NCBI RefSeq assembly: GCF_003339865.1
Contig: NZ_QPKV01000002.1
Coordinates: 496,001 to 560,000 of the forward strand
Direction: 5' to 3'
Length of the DNA: 64,000 nucleotides
Origin: Pedobacter chinensis
Lineage (GTDB): Bacteria; Bacteroidota; Bacteroidia; Sphingobacteriales; Sphingobacteriaceae
The stretch's first letter is position 1. Every line of letters starts with the position of its first letter. This document shows, in pieces, positions 46,163 through 54,907 of the stretch. The position numbers and the translations under genes are program-made. The notes below the pieces were generated by a model. It worked only from the letters and a program-made list of their open reading frames with translations, did not search any database and was not told where the DNA came from.

Positions 46163-46699
46163 ATTTATAACCACTTGTTTAACAAGATGTTCGACCATCG
46201 AATATCTTGACGTTTTCAGACTGCATGGCTAATTTTGTTAACCTTAATTCAGTTTATGTGAAAACTAATTTTAGCTTGCTTTTTTATCTTAAAAAGCAGA
46301 AAAACTACCATGTTGGGGATATCAGGGATAGTAGACACCGGATTTCAATCCAAAGTGTGCTCCCGGCTTTAGTCCCTGGATGTAGGGAAATCTGAATCAA
46401 TCTGTCCCAAAGATAAAAGTTCATCCGAAATTTCAGCTTTCAGTTTTTAAGTGCGGCGATCCGCTCCGCGAGGTTTCCAAGATAGATTTTGGATCCCTGA
46501 ATCTCCAAGAGGCCCAATAGGTATCATTCAAAAGGTGCCCAGGCACGAAAAAACAGCCCATCTAAACCAGATCACACAGAACAATCTACACTTTCTTTTT
46601 TTGCGGATTTTAAAGCATCTGTAGCGCGTTCTGTTATCGAGTTGATGAAGATTCCGGAAGCCTGAAAACGAAGTTTAAAAACGCTAAAAATCAGCCAAC
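46163..46699. other. Degenerate sequence, probable mobile-element debris
   Basis: No intact gene is seen. On the minus strand a 28-codon open segment (about 46440-46523) ends in GSKIYLGNLAERIAALKN and a stop, looking like the C-terminus of a lost protein. A plus-strand 62-codon frame at 46207-46395 appears random. The segment lies between the tRNA-Lys region and the 23-base repeats. Confidence 0.45.
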
Positions 46700-46779
46700 T
46701 GCACACTTTAAACGGTAATCAGTGCACATTTTGGAGCGAAATGAGTGGCCATTTTGGTCAGGAATGAATGGCCACTTTT
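46700..46779. repeat. Four 11-base motifs at exact 23-base spacing (IS21-end-like)
   Basis: TGCACACTTTA (46700), TGCACATTTTG (46723), TGGCCATTTTG (46746) and TGGCCACTTTT (46769) are spaced exactly 23 bases apart. The consensus is about TG(C/G)(A/C)CA(C/T)TTT(A/G/T). IS21-family elements carry multiple transposase-binding repeats at their ends, which this resembles. The rest of such an element is not present here. Confidence 0.7.
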
Positions 46780-46823
46780 CGGATAATCCCCACACATACA
46801 TCATTTATTTTCGCCATTTTACC

Positions 46824-47873
46824 CTACTTTTCATCTCTAATCAGCAACATTTCATAATTGCTAGTATCCATCCTCCCTTTTAATTGAAATCCATCTTTAA
46901 CTCCAATCAGTTGACCTTCAAAAGCTGGAAGCTTATTATCAGGATAGCGCCACTTCATAGTAATTCGTCCTTGGTTGCTTAACCGGTACCGTCCTATACG
47001 TTGCCTGCGATGATCGTTCCAACGCAAAACCACGTCATCATCTAAATCAAAGTAAACAAAAGTAAGAACGCTATCTGTCGAATATTTAGCCTTTTGGGAC
47101 AATCCTTCAATTTTTAAGTCTGCTACGGCATATTTACCAGTTAGTTGAGGATGCAAATCTGGATGTCTCCTGTTAATCAGACAAAAAGCAGAAATACCCA
47201 TCAATAGTAAAATCCATAACCAAGTGTAATGAAAATTTACCGATGACACATTAATCCAACAGATAGACAATAGCCGCTTACGATACAGCCACAAAAAATA
47301 AAAGATGGCAGTTAAGAGAATTGAACCATGGAGCAAAACACCCGTTGGCATTTGATAAAAAAAATCCATTAGCCAAATAAATACCAGCATCGGCAATGCT
47401 ATCAAACTACCAAACAACCTAGTTTTGGGAAATAATAACAATATTGCCGAAGCCATTTGCATAAAGGCAACTACACTTGTAAAGGCGTACGAATGCTTAA
47501 AAAAGGCCCAAACCAAATCTTCGCCCGAGAATGACGAGAAGGGCGTGTCCAGCAAACCCAAAGGAACAATCATTTGAAACCCTAACAATTTCTGAAAGCC
47601 GAACATGGTCAAATCCAATGCCAGGGCAAAAGCAATAAGCTGTACCAAGCCATGCTTGTAGTCTAAATTAACTTTCTTCCTTTTTTCGCTATAGTGCCAA
47701 ACAAAGGCAAATGCAATTCCTGATAACAAAAACAGGTAAGCTAGTATAAAAATTACATCTAGTGGAAGGTAATGAACAAGGTATTTAGAACCAAGCCGCC
47801 TGAAAACCGCGCCAGTGGTTAATCCAGTAATTAGGCTTGCCATTAATTTGTGGGTAAAGGAAGTCCGTGTCAT
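46824..47873 (-). CDS. Unknown membrane protein with C-terminal soluble domain
   Basis: A 349-residue protein with about seven predicted membrane segments in the first 225 residues. The membrane part includes LDYKHGLVQLIAFALALDLTMFGFQKLLGF, an arrangement loosely like DoxX-type proteins. The last 120 residues are a beta-rich soluble domain (GKYAVADLKIEGLSQKA ... FEGQLIGVKDGFQLKGR). I do not recognise the family. It is the first gene after the mobile-element debris and lies next to the RteC gene on the same strand. The function is unknown. Confidence 0.7.
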   Translation of the reverse strand: MTRTSFTHKLMASLITGLTTGAVFRRLGSKYLVHYLPLDVIFILAYLFLLSGIAFAFVWHYSEKRKKVNLDYKHGLVQLIAFALALDLTMFGFQKLLGFQMIVPLGLLDTPFSSFSGEDLVWAFFKHSYAFTSVVAFMQMASAILLLFPKTRLFGSLIALPMLVFIWLMDFFYQMPTGVLLHGSILLTAIFYFLWLYRKRLLSICWINVSSVNFHYTWLWILLLMGISAFCLINRRHPDLHPQLTGKYAVADLKIEGLSQKAKYSTDSVLTFVYFDLDDDVVLRWNDHRRQRIGRYRLSNQGRITMKWRYPDNKLPAFEGQLIGVKDGFQLKGRMDTSNYEMLLIRDEK

Positions 47874-48047
47874 CTTTTTTACTAAAAAAGATCAATAAAG
47901 CCAAAAGTGGCTCATAAAGAGTAGTTTACAAGAGTCGGAAATGTTATCGGTAACGATTTAGTAATGGTGCTAGATGCATTCATTTTCACTAAAAATCCTT
48001 GTAATTCAATCGCTAATTTACGAAAATATTAGTGCATTATGTATGGT

Positions 48048-48884
48048 TCACTGTTTTTCTTCTTGTTCATCCATTTTCTTGATTAAGGACTCCCTTAACG
48101 TATCTAAGAATTTGGTTCGGCTCATTTTTCGATTTCGTAATTCTAGATAGGTATGATAAAAATCGCCTAATTCAATATTAAAAACGCTTTCAAAATATTT
48201 TGCAATTAGTTTAACATCCGCATTACCATTATCAAAAACTCCTTGATAGTGTAGTGCATATATCAATTCTATCAATGATGTCTTACTTGCTGTCCAGTTT
48301 AAACTTGTTTGAATAGTTGAAGGTTTATTAATTTTATGCAAGCACGCCAGTTGATCTTCAATATACACTTGTATTAAATCATTGGCTAATATTTTTGCTA
48401 CTTTATAATCATGAGAAGTTGAAAAACTATGGTCGGATTCAAAATAGTACGTGTCAAGGCTTAATTTTATATCGTGCTTTCCTCTTAGAAAGTACTTGTT
48501 ATCTAAATAACTGCTGTCCGTTCTAAAATATTTATAGAACTCCAGATTGTTATCGAAGAACTTCCTTAATCTTATCTGCTCATTGGTAAGATACTTTTTG
48601 ATGGATTTGAAACCGCCATATGGCTTTTTTGTTTCAATCTTAAAGACGGCATTATAGTATATCAATTTTGAAAGTATGCTTGGCTTTAGTTTTTTAAAGA
48701 AGTGTATTTCATCTTTCTCTTCAATAAAACCTTTTTCCAGAACATAAAGCTTGATGTCCTTAAGATAACTAAGTATGAGGTTAACAGCCATTTCTGATAG
48801 CTGAATAGGCTCATCAAATTCGATCTTAAGTTCTTCTAGTCTACTATCAAGTTCTCGAAGTTTATCTTTGTAAAATTTATGCAT
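48048..48884 (-). CDS. RteC family regulator
   Basis: A 278-residue protein recognised as RteC-type. The pattern YYNAVFKIETKKP, HDIKLSLDTYYFESDHSFSTSHDYKVAKILANDLIQVYIEDQLACL and LIELIYALHYQGVFDNGNADVKLIAKYFESVFNIELGDFYHTYLELRNRK is characteristic. In the Bacteroides conjugative transposon CTnDOT, RteC activates excision genes in response to tetracycline. RteC homologues mark conjugative and integrative elements of Bacteroidota. RteA/RteB partners are not present in this window. It points to an island or ICE remnant and may not be functional for excision here. Confidence 0.88.
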   Translation of the reverse strand: MHKFYKDKLRELDSRLEELKIEFDEPIQLSEMAVNLILSYLKDIKLYVLEKGFIEEKDEIHFFKKLKPSILSKLIYYNAVFKIETKKPYGGFKSIKKYLTNEQIRLRKFFDNNLEFYKYFRTDSSYLDNKYFLRGKHDIKLSLDTYYFESDHSFSTSHDYKVAKILANDLIQVYIEDQLACLHKINKPSTIQTSLNWTASKTSLIELIYALHYQGVFDNGNADVKLIAKYFESVFNIELGDFYHTYLELRNRKMSRTKFLDTLRESLIKKMDEQEEKQ

Positions 48885-48948
48885 TAGAAAAATATGTGGA
48901 AGTTTCCACGACGAGCTTCAGATCATGTCAGCTCAGAGACGTTGAAAA

Positions 48949-50685
48949 TTACTGATTAATATTAAATATATTGAGTGTAAAATAGAAAGTACTTCCTGCA
49001 CCGTACTCACTCTCGACCCATATTTTACCTCCCTGAGCCTCAATAAACTCTTTGCTTATACTCAGTCCTAAGCCGGTTCCTTCTTTTTTAGTGCCGGGAA
49101 TACGGAAGTATCGTTCAAAAATCTTACTGAGGAACTGGGGCTGTATACCTTGCCCCGTGTCTGTTACAGAAAATTGAATTACATTTTCTACCTTTTCTGT
49201 TATTACATGAATCGTCGAATTTTCGTAGGAATATCTAACTGCATTAGAGATTAAGTTAGTCAGCACCCATGCCGTTTTTTCGCTATCCGCTGCAACAAGA
49301 TCATCGTCCTCTAAACTGATTTCAATGTTTATGTTTTTATGTTCAGCAGCTGATTTATTTGCATTTACAGCATAATCAACCATAGGTCTTATTTCAGAAG
49401 CAATAAGATTTATCTGAATAGCCCCACTTTCTACCTGTGTGATGTTTAACAATTCTCCGGTAATTCGTAAAAGTCTCTCAGCATCATCTTTAATCCCTTT
49501 TATCAATGTTATCTGCTCTTCATTTAAGCTCCCTACCTGATTGTTTTCTAGCAGTTGAATACCCATTTGGATAGATGAAATGGGTGTTTTAAATTCATGG
49601 GAAACCGTTCCCATAAAATTGGTTTTTGCTAAATCCAGCTCTTTAAATGGTGTAATATTTCTCAATAGAATAACCTGACCGATAAATTCACTATCTGCTT
49701 CTCCGGTAGGAACGATGTTGATGTCCACAACCTCTTTTTCAAAGTAGCTTTCCTTTCTGTCTGCGTAAATTTTTAATTGTTCGGATTTTACATTTTCAGG
49801 TTTCGGAATAAAAATATCCTTGATAATATTTCTAATTAAATCATTGGTAACGGCTATATCCTGTATTTGTTTACCAATAAATTCGTCTTTTCTTAAACCG
49901 CAAATATTCAATGCTTCTTCATTAGCAAAAAGAACTTTTTTATTTTCATCGATACCAATAACCGGATCATGCAGGTTATCAATCAGAGTTTCAATGCGTT
50001 TTTTACCTTTTAGGATTTTATCCAATTTACTCTCGGAATATTCTTCCAGTTTCTCAGCCATTGTGTTGAATGATTTTGCCAAGTCACCAAATTCATTATG
50101 TCCTTCAAAATGTACCCTCTTTCTATAGTTCTGTCCTGCTATTTCTTTTATACTATCGGTTAACTCCTTAATAGGATTGGCTATACTAGAAGGTAAATTG
50201 ACCAGTAAAATAAATGCAATCATGAAACATAGTGAGCCTGTAACTGAAATAATGACAATTGCGTTTTGAGCCGTATCATCGGCAATGTCACTTTTCCGGT
50301 TAATAGCTTCCATATTCAAGCGCATTAGTTCCGTAATATCTTTCCGAATGTTGGATATCAAAGAGGAATCCTCGGGCTGTATCTTTAGCTGCTTAAAATG
50401 TTTAATGATTAGGTTGGTGGCCTCTACTTCTCCTATCTCGGTTACATTCTTCTGTTGCAGATCCAGATTCTTTTGAAAGGTGTCCAAAGCAGATTTGTCT
50501 ATTGCTAAATCTTCCAAAGACAATAGCATATTTCTGGAATATTGCAAGGTATTGTAATTGGCAACAAGGATATTATTCGTATCTTTTTTGAGTTGGTTTA
50601 CATACCAGCCACTAACAACAGCTAATGCCAATATGAGTAAGAACAGAGCACCAACTCCAACCGTTAATTTTGCTTTTATTTTCAT
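48949..50685 (-). CDS. Sensor histidine kinase of the kdp locus
   Basis: A 578-residue, complete membrane kinase. Membrane segments are near 7-29 and 143-165, with a periplasmic loop between. A HAMP domain follows (about 166-218), then PAS (about 230-340). The HisKA box has H363 in GTVSHEFKTPISS. The ATPase domain contains the N-box WVLTNLISNAVRYS, DTGQGIQP and GTGLGLSISKEF. Its start is one base after the KdpD-N stop. In Bacteroidota the KdpD sensor module and the kinase are separate genes, so this is the probable kinase half. No response regulator gene lies beside it. Confidence 0.9.
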   Translation of the reverse strand: MKIKAKLTVGVGALFLLILALAVVSGWYVNQLKKDTNNILVANYNTLQYSRNMLLSLEDLAIDKSALDTFQKNLDLQQKNVTEIGEVEATNLIIKHFKQLKIQPEDSSLISNIRKDITELMRLNMEAINRKSDIADDTAQNAIVIISVTGSLCFMIAFILLVNLPSSIANPIKELTDSIKEIAGQNYRKRVHFEGHNEFGDLAKSFNTMAEKLEEYSESKLDKILKGKKRIETLIDNLHDPVIGIDENKKVLFANEEALNICGLRKDEFIGKQIQDIAVTNDLIRNIIKDIFIPKPENVKSEQLKIYADRKESYFEKEVVDINIVPTGEADSEFIGQVILLRNITPFKELDLAKTNFMGTVSHEFKTPISSIQMGIQLLENNQVGSLNEEQITLIKGIKDDAERLLRITGELLNITQVESGAIQINLIASEIRPMVDYAVNANKSAAEHKNINIEISLEDDDLVAADSEKTAWVLTNLISNAVRYSYENSTIHVITEKVENVIQFSVTDTGQGIQPQFLSKIFERYFRIPGTKKEGTGLGLSISKEFIEAQGGKIWVESEYGAGSTFYFTLNIFNINQ

Positions 50686-50686
50686 C

Positions 50687-51808
50687 TTACGATAGTATTA
50701 CGAGATCTATATTTTCATGTGACAACTTGTTCAGCAAAGCATTAAAAGTATCAGTCGCTAAAATGATTTTTGCCAATGTGATATGTGGTTTGCCAATGCA
50801 TACCGTCGTTATCTTACGGTCTTCACATTCTTTAATAATCGCTTTCGTTGTATTCTTTGATTTAACCTTTATAATTTCAGCCCCCAGCTCAGTCGCCAAT
50901 TTGAAATTATTAATCAAGTGTCTTTGTTTATCCAATGCGATTTTATCGGCACTTTCTCTAGGGGTCTGTACATACATCACATACCATTTGCTGTTATAAT
51001 AATTTGCTAAACGTGCGGTCTTTCGTATAACGTTTTTCGCTGTTTTTTCATTAGAGCTGATACAGGCTAAAAAGCGTTCTTTCTTAATATTTCTTGTCAG
51101 TACGACTTCTGTCTCTACTTTTCGCTGAACTTGTGAAGCCACTTCTTTTAAAGCTAGTTCTCGAAGCTGTAGGATGTGCTCACTCTTAAAAAAATTACCC
51201 AGAGCCGCTGCTATTTTAGAACTTTCATAAATTTTACCTTCCTTCAGACGATCGATCAGATCCTCTGCCGTGAGGTCAATATTGACTACCTCATCCGCTT
51301 GGGCTACAACACTGTCCGGCACACGTTCCTGAACATCTATCCCTGTAATATCCCGTACTTCTTCATTCAGGCTTTCAATATGCTGGATATTGACGGCACT
51401 GATCACATTGATACCTGCGTCTAAAATATCCAGGACATCCTGCCAACGTTTTTCATTGTTGCTTCCTTCTATGTTGGTATGAGCGAGTTCATCTACAATG
51501 ACCACTTCCGGTCGCAGATTGATAATGGCCTGCAAGTCCATTTCTTCTAATTCTTTACCCTTATAAAAAAGCTTACGTCTTGGTATTAATGGAAGCCCAT
51601 CCAGCAGAGCATGTGTTTCAGGTCTTTTGTGTGTTTCAACATAACCGATTTTTACATCAATGCCATTGCGCAAGAGTGTATGAGCCTCTTGCAGCATACG
51701 GTACGTTTTACCTACACCGGCACTCATCCCGATGTAGAGCTTAAATTTTCCTCTTCGCGATTTTTGGATCAGATCCAAAAAATGTTCGGCATTTTTTCTT
51801 TCGTCCAT
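50687..51808 (-). CDS. KdpD sensor half (KdpD N-domain plus universal-stress domain)
   Basis: A 373-residue protein matching only the N-terminal part of classical KdpD. The KdpD domain (about 20-230) has the Walker-A-like GMSAGVGKTYRMLQEA and VIVDELAHTNIEGSNNEKRWQDVLDILDAGINV. The universal stress protein domain follows (about 245-373, ISSNEKTAKNVIRKTARL). The transmembrane and kinase parts of enteric KdpD are missing and are supplied by the next gene. It senses K+ or turgor and modulates the kinase. A glycosyltransferase gene ends 2 bases upstream. Confidence 0.92.
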   Translation of the reverse strand: MDERKNAEHFLDLIQKSRRGKFKLYIGMSAGVGKTYRMLQEAHTLLRNGIDVKIGYVETHKRPETHALLDGLPLIPRRKLFYKGKELEEMDLQAIINLRPEVVIVDELAHTNIEGSNNEKRWQDVLDILDAGINVISAVNIQHIESLNEEVRDITGIDVQERVPDSVVAQADEVVNIDLTAEDLIDRLKEGKIYESSKIAAALGNFFKSEHILQLRELALKEVASQVQRKVETEVVLTRNIKKERFLACISSNEKTAKNVIRKTARLANYYNSKWYVMYVQTPRESADKIALDKQRHLINNFKLATELGAEIIKVKSKNTTKAIIKECEDRKITTVCIGKPHITLAKIILATDTFNALLNKLSHENIDLVILS

Positions 51809-51810
51809 AA

Positions 51811-53064
51811 TTATTGTTTATTAGCCCGACCGATAGCTTTACCTTCGATTATATCTATCGCATTGTTTATTCCATTTTCCATGGATAGGTGTTTCGCAAA
51901 TAATTCAGCATTCACATACAGGTCGTTATTATTAAACAATCCACGGACACTTTTAAGAAAATTATCAGGTGTAATTTTTTTTAAAGGTAGTGGATATTGA
52001 GCTACACCCTTATCATACGCAATTTTACCCCAAAAAAACTGGTCGCCTAAAGGATGTAATACCGGGCAGGTTAAAAAGGGTTTGCCCGCTTTAAGGCAAG
52101 CAGCAATTGTTCCGATACCACCATGATGTATAACAGCTCTAACGAGCGGAAACAATTTATCATAAGGAGCGGAATCTATTACTTTTATTCCCCTGTTGAA
52201 ATTAGATATTTCCGCATCTGAAATTCCCCAACCCTTCACGACGATTATTCTGGTGTCTAAGTCTTCACTTATCATATTGACAAGGTTAGGAATATTGATT
52301 TTTTTGCTAAAGGGCATACTTCCGAATGTTATCAGCAAGGGTGGATTACCATTGGCAAGGAATTCGGTTAAGTCCTGACCTAGTTCAGAAGAAGAATCAG
52401 TCGACCAAAAGCCTGTAAAAAAGCTATTCCTTGGGAAATCATCCGGCTTTCTTAAAACTAGCTCGCTTATACCATATATTGACATCAGGTCCGGCTTCCT
52501 GAACTTATTGGGAAGTCCAACGGTTTGCCGAAACTCCTGAATAGGCTTTTTCCACATCCTTAGCCCTAATTCTGTCAGTTTAAATGTTAGTTTGTTTAAG
52601 AAGGAAGGCAGCGATAATGCACTGAAAACGGGATTGGGAAATGCCGAAGTTGGCTGACTGGCAGGAACCACATTGGCGATGATCATTTTCTCAGGAAATT
52701 GATCTGCAAAGCTGTCTGCCAGTGTCTTGATGTGAAACAAAACCTTGTCACTGTTTTTGGACAAATCGAAAAAAGTTCTCAGCGCATCTTGTACCAGTGG
52801 AGCCATCATCTTTTTAAGGTTATTCGCTGAACGAATCGCATTTAAAGGGTTTTTCATCAAATCGCCTGCTTCTTTTGAATTAACTAATTCTTGGAAGTCC
52901 AAATCAACTGGAACAAAATCGAGTTCATACGATTCCACAAGGTTCTGAAAGTTTTTCGCTGTGGATAATACGACGTCATGCCCCTTGTCTTTAAGCGCTT
53001 TTCCTAATACAGCGTAAGGCTGCACATCTCCTCTTGTTCCTAATGTCAATATGGCTATCCTCAT
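51811..53064 (-). CDS. GT1 family glycosyltransferase inside the kdp operon
   Basis: A 417-residue GT-B glycosyltransferase of the UGT/MGT type. The N-terminal acceptor domain opens with ILTLGTRGDVQPYAVLGKALKDKGHDVV. The C-terminal nucleotide-sugar domain has VIHHGGIGTIAACLKAGKPFLTCPVLHPLGDQFFW, the family donor-binding signature. Such enzymes glycosylate small molecules or sterol-like lipids. Its position between the porin and the KdpD sensor half, with 2 bases to the latter, implies cotranscription with the potassium operon. Its acceptor is unknown. This pairing is unusual. Confidence 0.9.
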   Translation of the reverse strand: MRIAILTLGTRGDVQPYAVLGKALKDKGHDVVLSTAKNFQNLVESYELDFVPVDLDFQELVNSKEAGDLMKNPLNAIRSANNLKKMMAPLVQDALRTFFDLSKNSDKVLFHIKTLADSFADQFPEKMIIANVVPASQPTSAFPNPVFSALSLPSFLNKLTFKLTELGLRMWKKPIQEFRQTVGLPNKFRKPDLMSIYGISELVLRKPDDFPRNSFFTGFWSTDSSSELGQDLTEFLANGNPPLLITFGSMPFSKKINIPNLVNMISEDLDTRIIVVKGWGISDAEISNFNRGIKVIDSAPYDKLFPLVRAVIHHGGIGTIAACLKAGKPFLTCPVLHPLGDQFFWGKIAYDKGVAQYPLPLKKITPDNFLKSVRGLFNNNDLYVNAELFAKHLSMENGINNAIDIIEGKAIGRANKQ

Positions 53065-53100
53065 TGTTTGCTATTATTACGTAAAGATATTAATTATTGA

Positions 53101-53127
53101 AGGGTGGTATTGATTAAATACCACCCT
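53101..53127. other. Perfect 11-bp stem-loop between porin and glycosyltransferase
   Basis: AGGGTGGTATT, loop GATTA, AATACCACCCT. It lies just after the porin stop (leftward transcription). There is no strong T-run on the minus strand, so it may attenuate or stabilise the mRNA between the transport genes and the sensor genes. Confidence 0.75.
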
Positions 53128-53134
53128 TTTATCA

Positions 53135-54217
53135 CTAAAAACGTATCGCAAGCGATGTAACCGCCATCACATTATCTTTCTTCATTTGTTCATCTCTATT
53201 CAGGAATACAGCATCCTTACTGTTCAGGCTTTTCACTTCGGTACGCCAAACCAGATTAGGCAAGATTTGGTAATCTACATTGATCGAAGCTCCAAAAGTC
53301 TGAAATCCATTTTCTGTACCGGAACCGATGATAACTCCATTCTTATCTTGATAATATTCTCCTCTGGCAGCAATACTTACTTTTTCAGTAGGGCTGTATT
53401 TTGCAATCAGTACGGGTGTGTACCATGTATCATAGTCATCACTTGACTTTTCTTTCTGCTGTGCACCAATATCAAATCCGGCAATCAGGGCAAATTGATT
53501 GCTGATCTGAAACTGTCCGTACAGATTGTGGAAATAACGCATTCTACGTTCATCATCCGGAAAATCGTTGCCTATAAAGGAACTGCTGTTCAAGGTGATC
53601 CTGTCTGATGGTTTGAAAGTTAACTGATGTCCGAAGGCGGGCGTTGTATTGCCTTCTACACGTTGAATGCGTTGCCAGCTGTTTAATATCAGTACCGCCA
53701 TATTCCACTTGCCGTTGTCGGTTGCATAGGACAATTTGGCCCCTGTTTCGAAATAAGGTGAATTGTCGGCCATCATACTTCTCGTCAATGTAAAGCAATC
53801 TGCTCCGATAGCACTTTCAAAACCTATATGCGACGGTAGAATACCGGCATCTATCCAAAGATTTTTGGTTTTCGATACCTTTACACCCACGTTAGCTTCG
53901 TAGATGTTTTTAAGCACACCTTCTTCAGCGGCATAGTTGGCATTCATATAGGAACCCACTCCAAGAACCAGATTAGCCCGCATACGGTCTGTTTCATAAG
54001 CGGCTTTTATGAAACCTAAGTTTAAGCTCACTTCATTGTTACGGTTATGGCTGTACACAAATCCGGGTCTCGTGTTCGACTTTGGATTATTGAAATCCTG
54101 TTGGTAATAAACTTCTGCATATCCGCTGATGGTCAACGGTTTTTTTTCTGTTTCCTGAGCACATACACTTCCTGTTGCTCCCAGCAGGATCGCTGAGAAC
54201 ATAATTATTTTTTTCAT
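53135..54217 (-). CDS. Outer-membrane porin of the kdp operon
   Basis: A 360-residue beta-barrel protein. The signal peptide ends GSVCAQ. The barrel starts LTISGYAEVYYQQDFNNP and continues with alternating amphipathic strands to the C-terminal VTSLAIRF, whose final aromatic residue is typical for barrel insertion. It resembles porins found beside kdpC in Bacteroidota. It is likely to give the periplasmic Kdp pump access to external potassium or other ions across the outer membrane, but this role is inference. The gene lies about 107 bases downstream of kdpC. Confidence 0.88.
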   Translation of the reverse strand: MKKIIMFSAILLGATGSVCAQETEKKPLTISGYAEVYYQQDFNNPKSNTRPGFVYSHNRNNEVSLNLGFIKAAYETDRMRANLVLGVGSYMNANYAAEEGVLKNIYEANVGVKVSKTKNLWIDAGILPSHIGFESAIGADCFTLTRSMMADNSPYFETGAKLSYATDNGKWNMAVLILNSWQRIQRVEGNTTPAFGHQLTFKPSDRITLNSSSFIGNDFPDDERRMRYFHNLYGQFQISNQFALIAGFDIGAQQKEKSSDDYDTWYTPVLIAKYSPTEKVSIAARGEYYQDKNGVIIGSGTENGFQTFGASINVDYQILPNLVWRTEVKSLNSKDAVFLNRDEQMKKDNVMAVTSLAIRF

Positions 54218-54324
54218 TTTTGAATTATTAAAATTTAAACTGTTTTATTGAATTCCTCTCACGCCCTATATTTAAAATGGCTACACATACATTTGAATTA
54301 ACGGCTTGAAAAGACTGAGGTTGC

Positions 54325-54885
54325 TTATTTGAGTTCGTCCAATGCAATATTTAGTTTCAGTACATTGATCTTTTCTGGACCAAAAATGCCCCATAAAGGT
54401 TTTTCAGTCTGCTGATCAATTAATTGATTCAACTTGACTTCATCAACACCTCTTATTTTAGCTATCCGCTTTACCTGTACTTTGGCGGCTTGAACGGAAA
54501 AGTTCGGATCCAATCCGCTTCCGCTGGCTGTCAGCAGATCAACAGGTATTTCAGATTTATCAACCTCCGGGTTGTGTACTAAAAAAGTGTCAATTCGTGC
54601 CTGAACGTCTGCTAAATATTCCTCATTGGAAGGGCCTTTGTTACTACCTCCTGAGCCGGCAGCATTGTAATCCACAGCGGATGGTCTTGACCAGAAATAA
54701 TTGTCGTCTGTAAAAGACTGGCCAATATTCACATAATGCTTGTTTCCGTTGTGTTCAATAATTTCTCCTTTTCCAGCATTGGGAGCAAACTGTGCGATAC
54801 CCCAGACTGCAAGTGGGTAGATGACTGTAAAAAACAGAATCATAACAGCAGTCAATTTTATAGCGGGCAAAATATGTTTTTTCAT
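54325..54885 (-). CDS. kdpC: K+-transporting ATPase subunit C
   Basis: A 186-residue subunit with one N-terminal membrane segment (about 12-32). KdpC sequences follow: QSFTDDNYFWSRPSAVDYNAAGSGGSNKGPSN, and SASGLDPNFSVQAAKVQVKRIAK-like sequence. KdpC stabilises nucleotide binding by KdpB in the pump. It lies 22 bases after kdpB. Length and order match the classical kdpFABC operon. Confidence 0.96.
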   Translation of the reverse strand: MKKHILPAIKLTAVMILFFTVIYPLAVWGIAQFAPNAGKGEIIEHNGNKHYVNIGQSFTDDNYFWSRPSAVDYNAAGSGGSNKGPSNEEYLADVQARIDTFLVHNPEVDKSEIPVDLLTASGSGLDPNFSVQAAKVQVKRIAKIRGVDEVKLNQLIDQQTEKPLWGIFGPEKINVLKLNIALDELK

Positions 54886-54907
54886 TACTATTATTTTTTA
54901 TAATTGA

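Noticed and set aside
46207-46395. A 62-codon frame in the debris region
   Set aside because: No features beyond chance in degenerate sequence.
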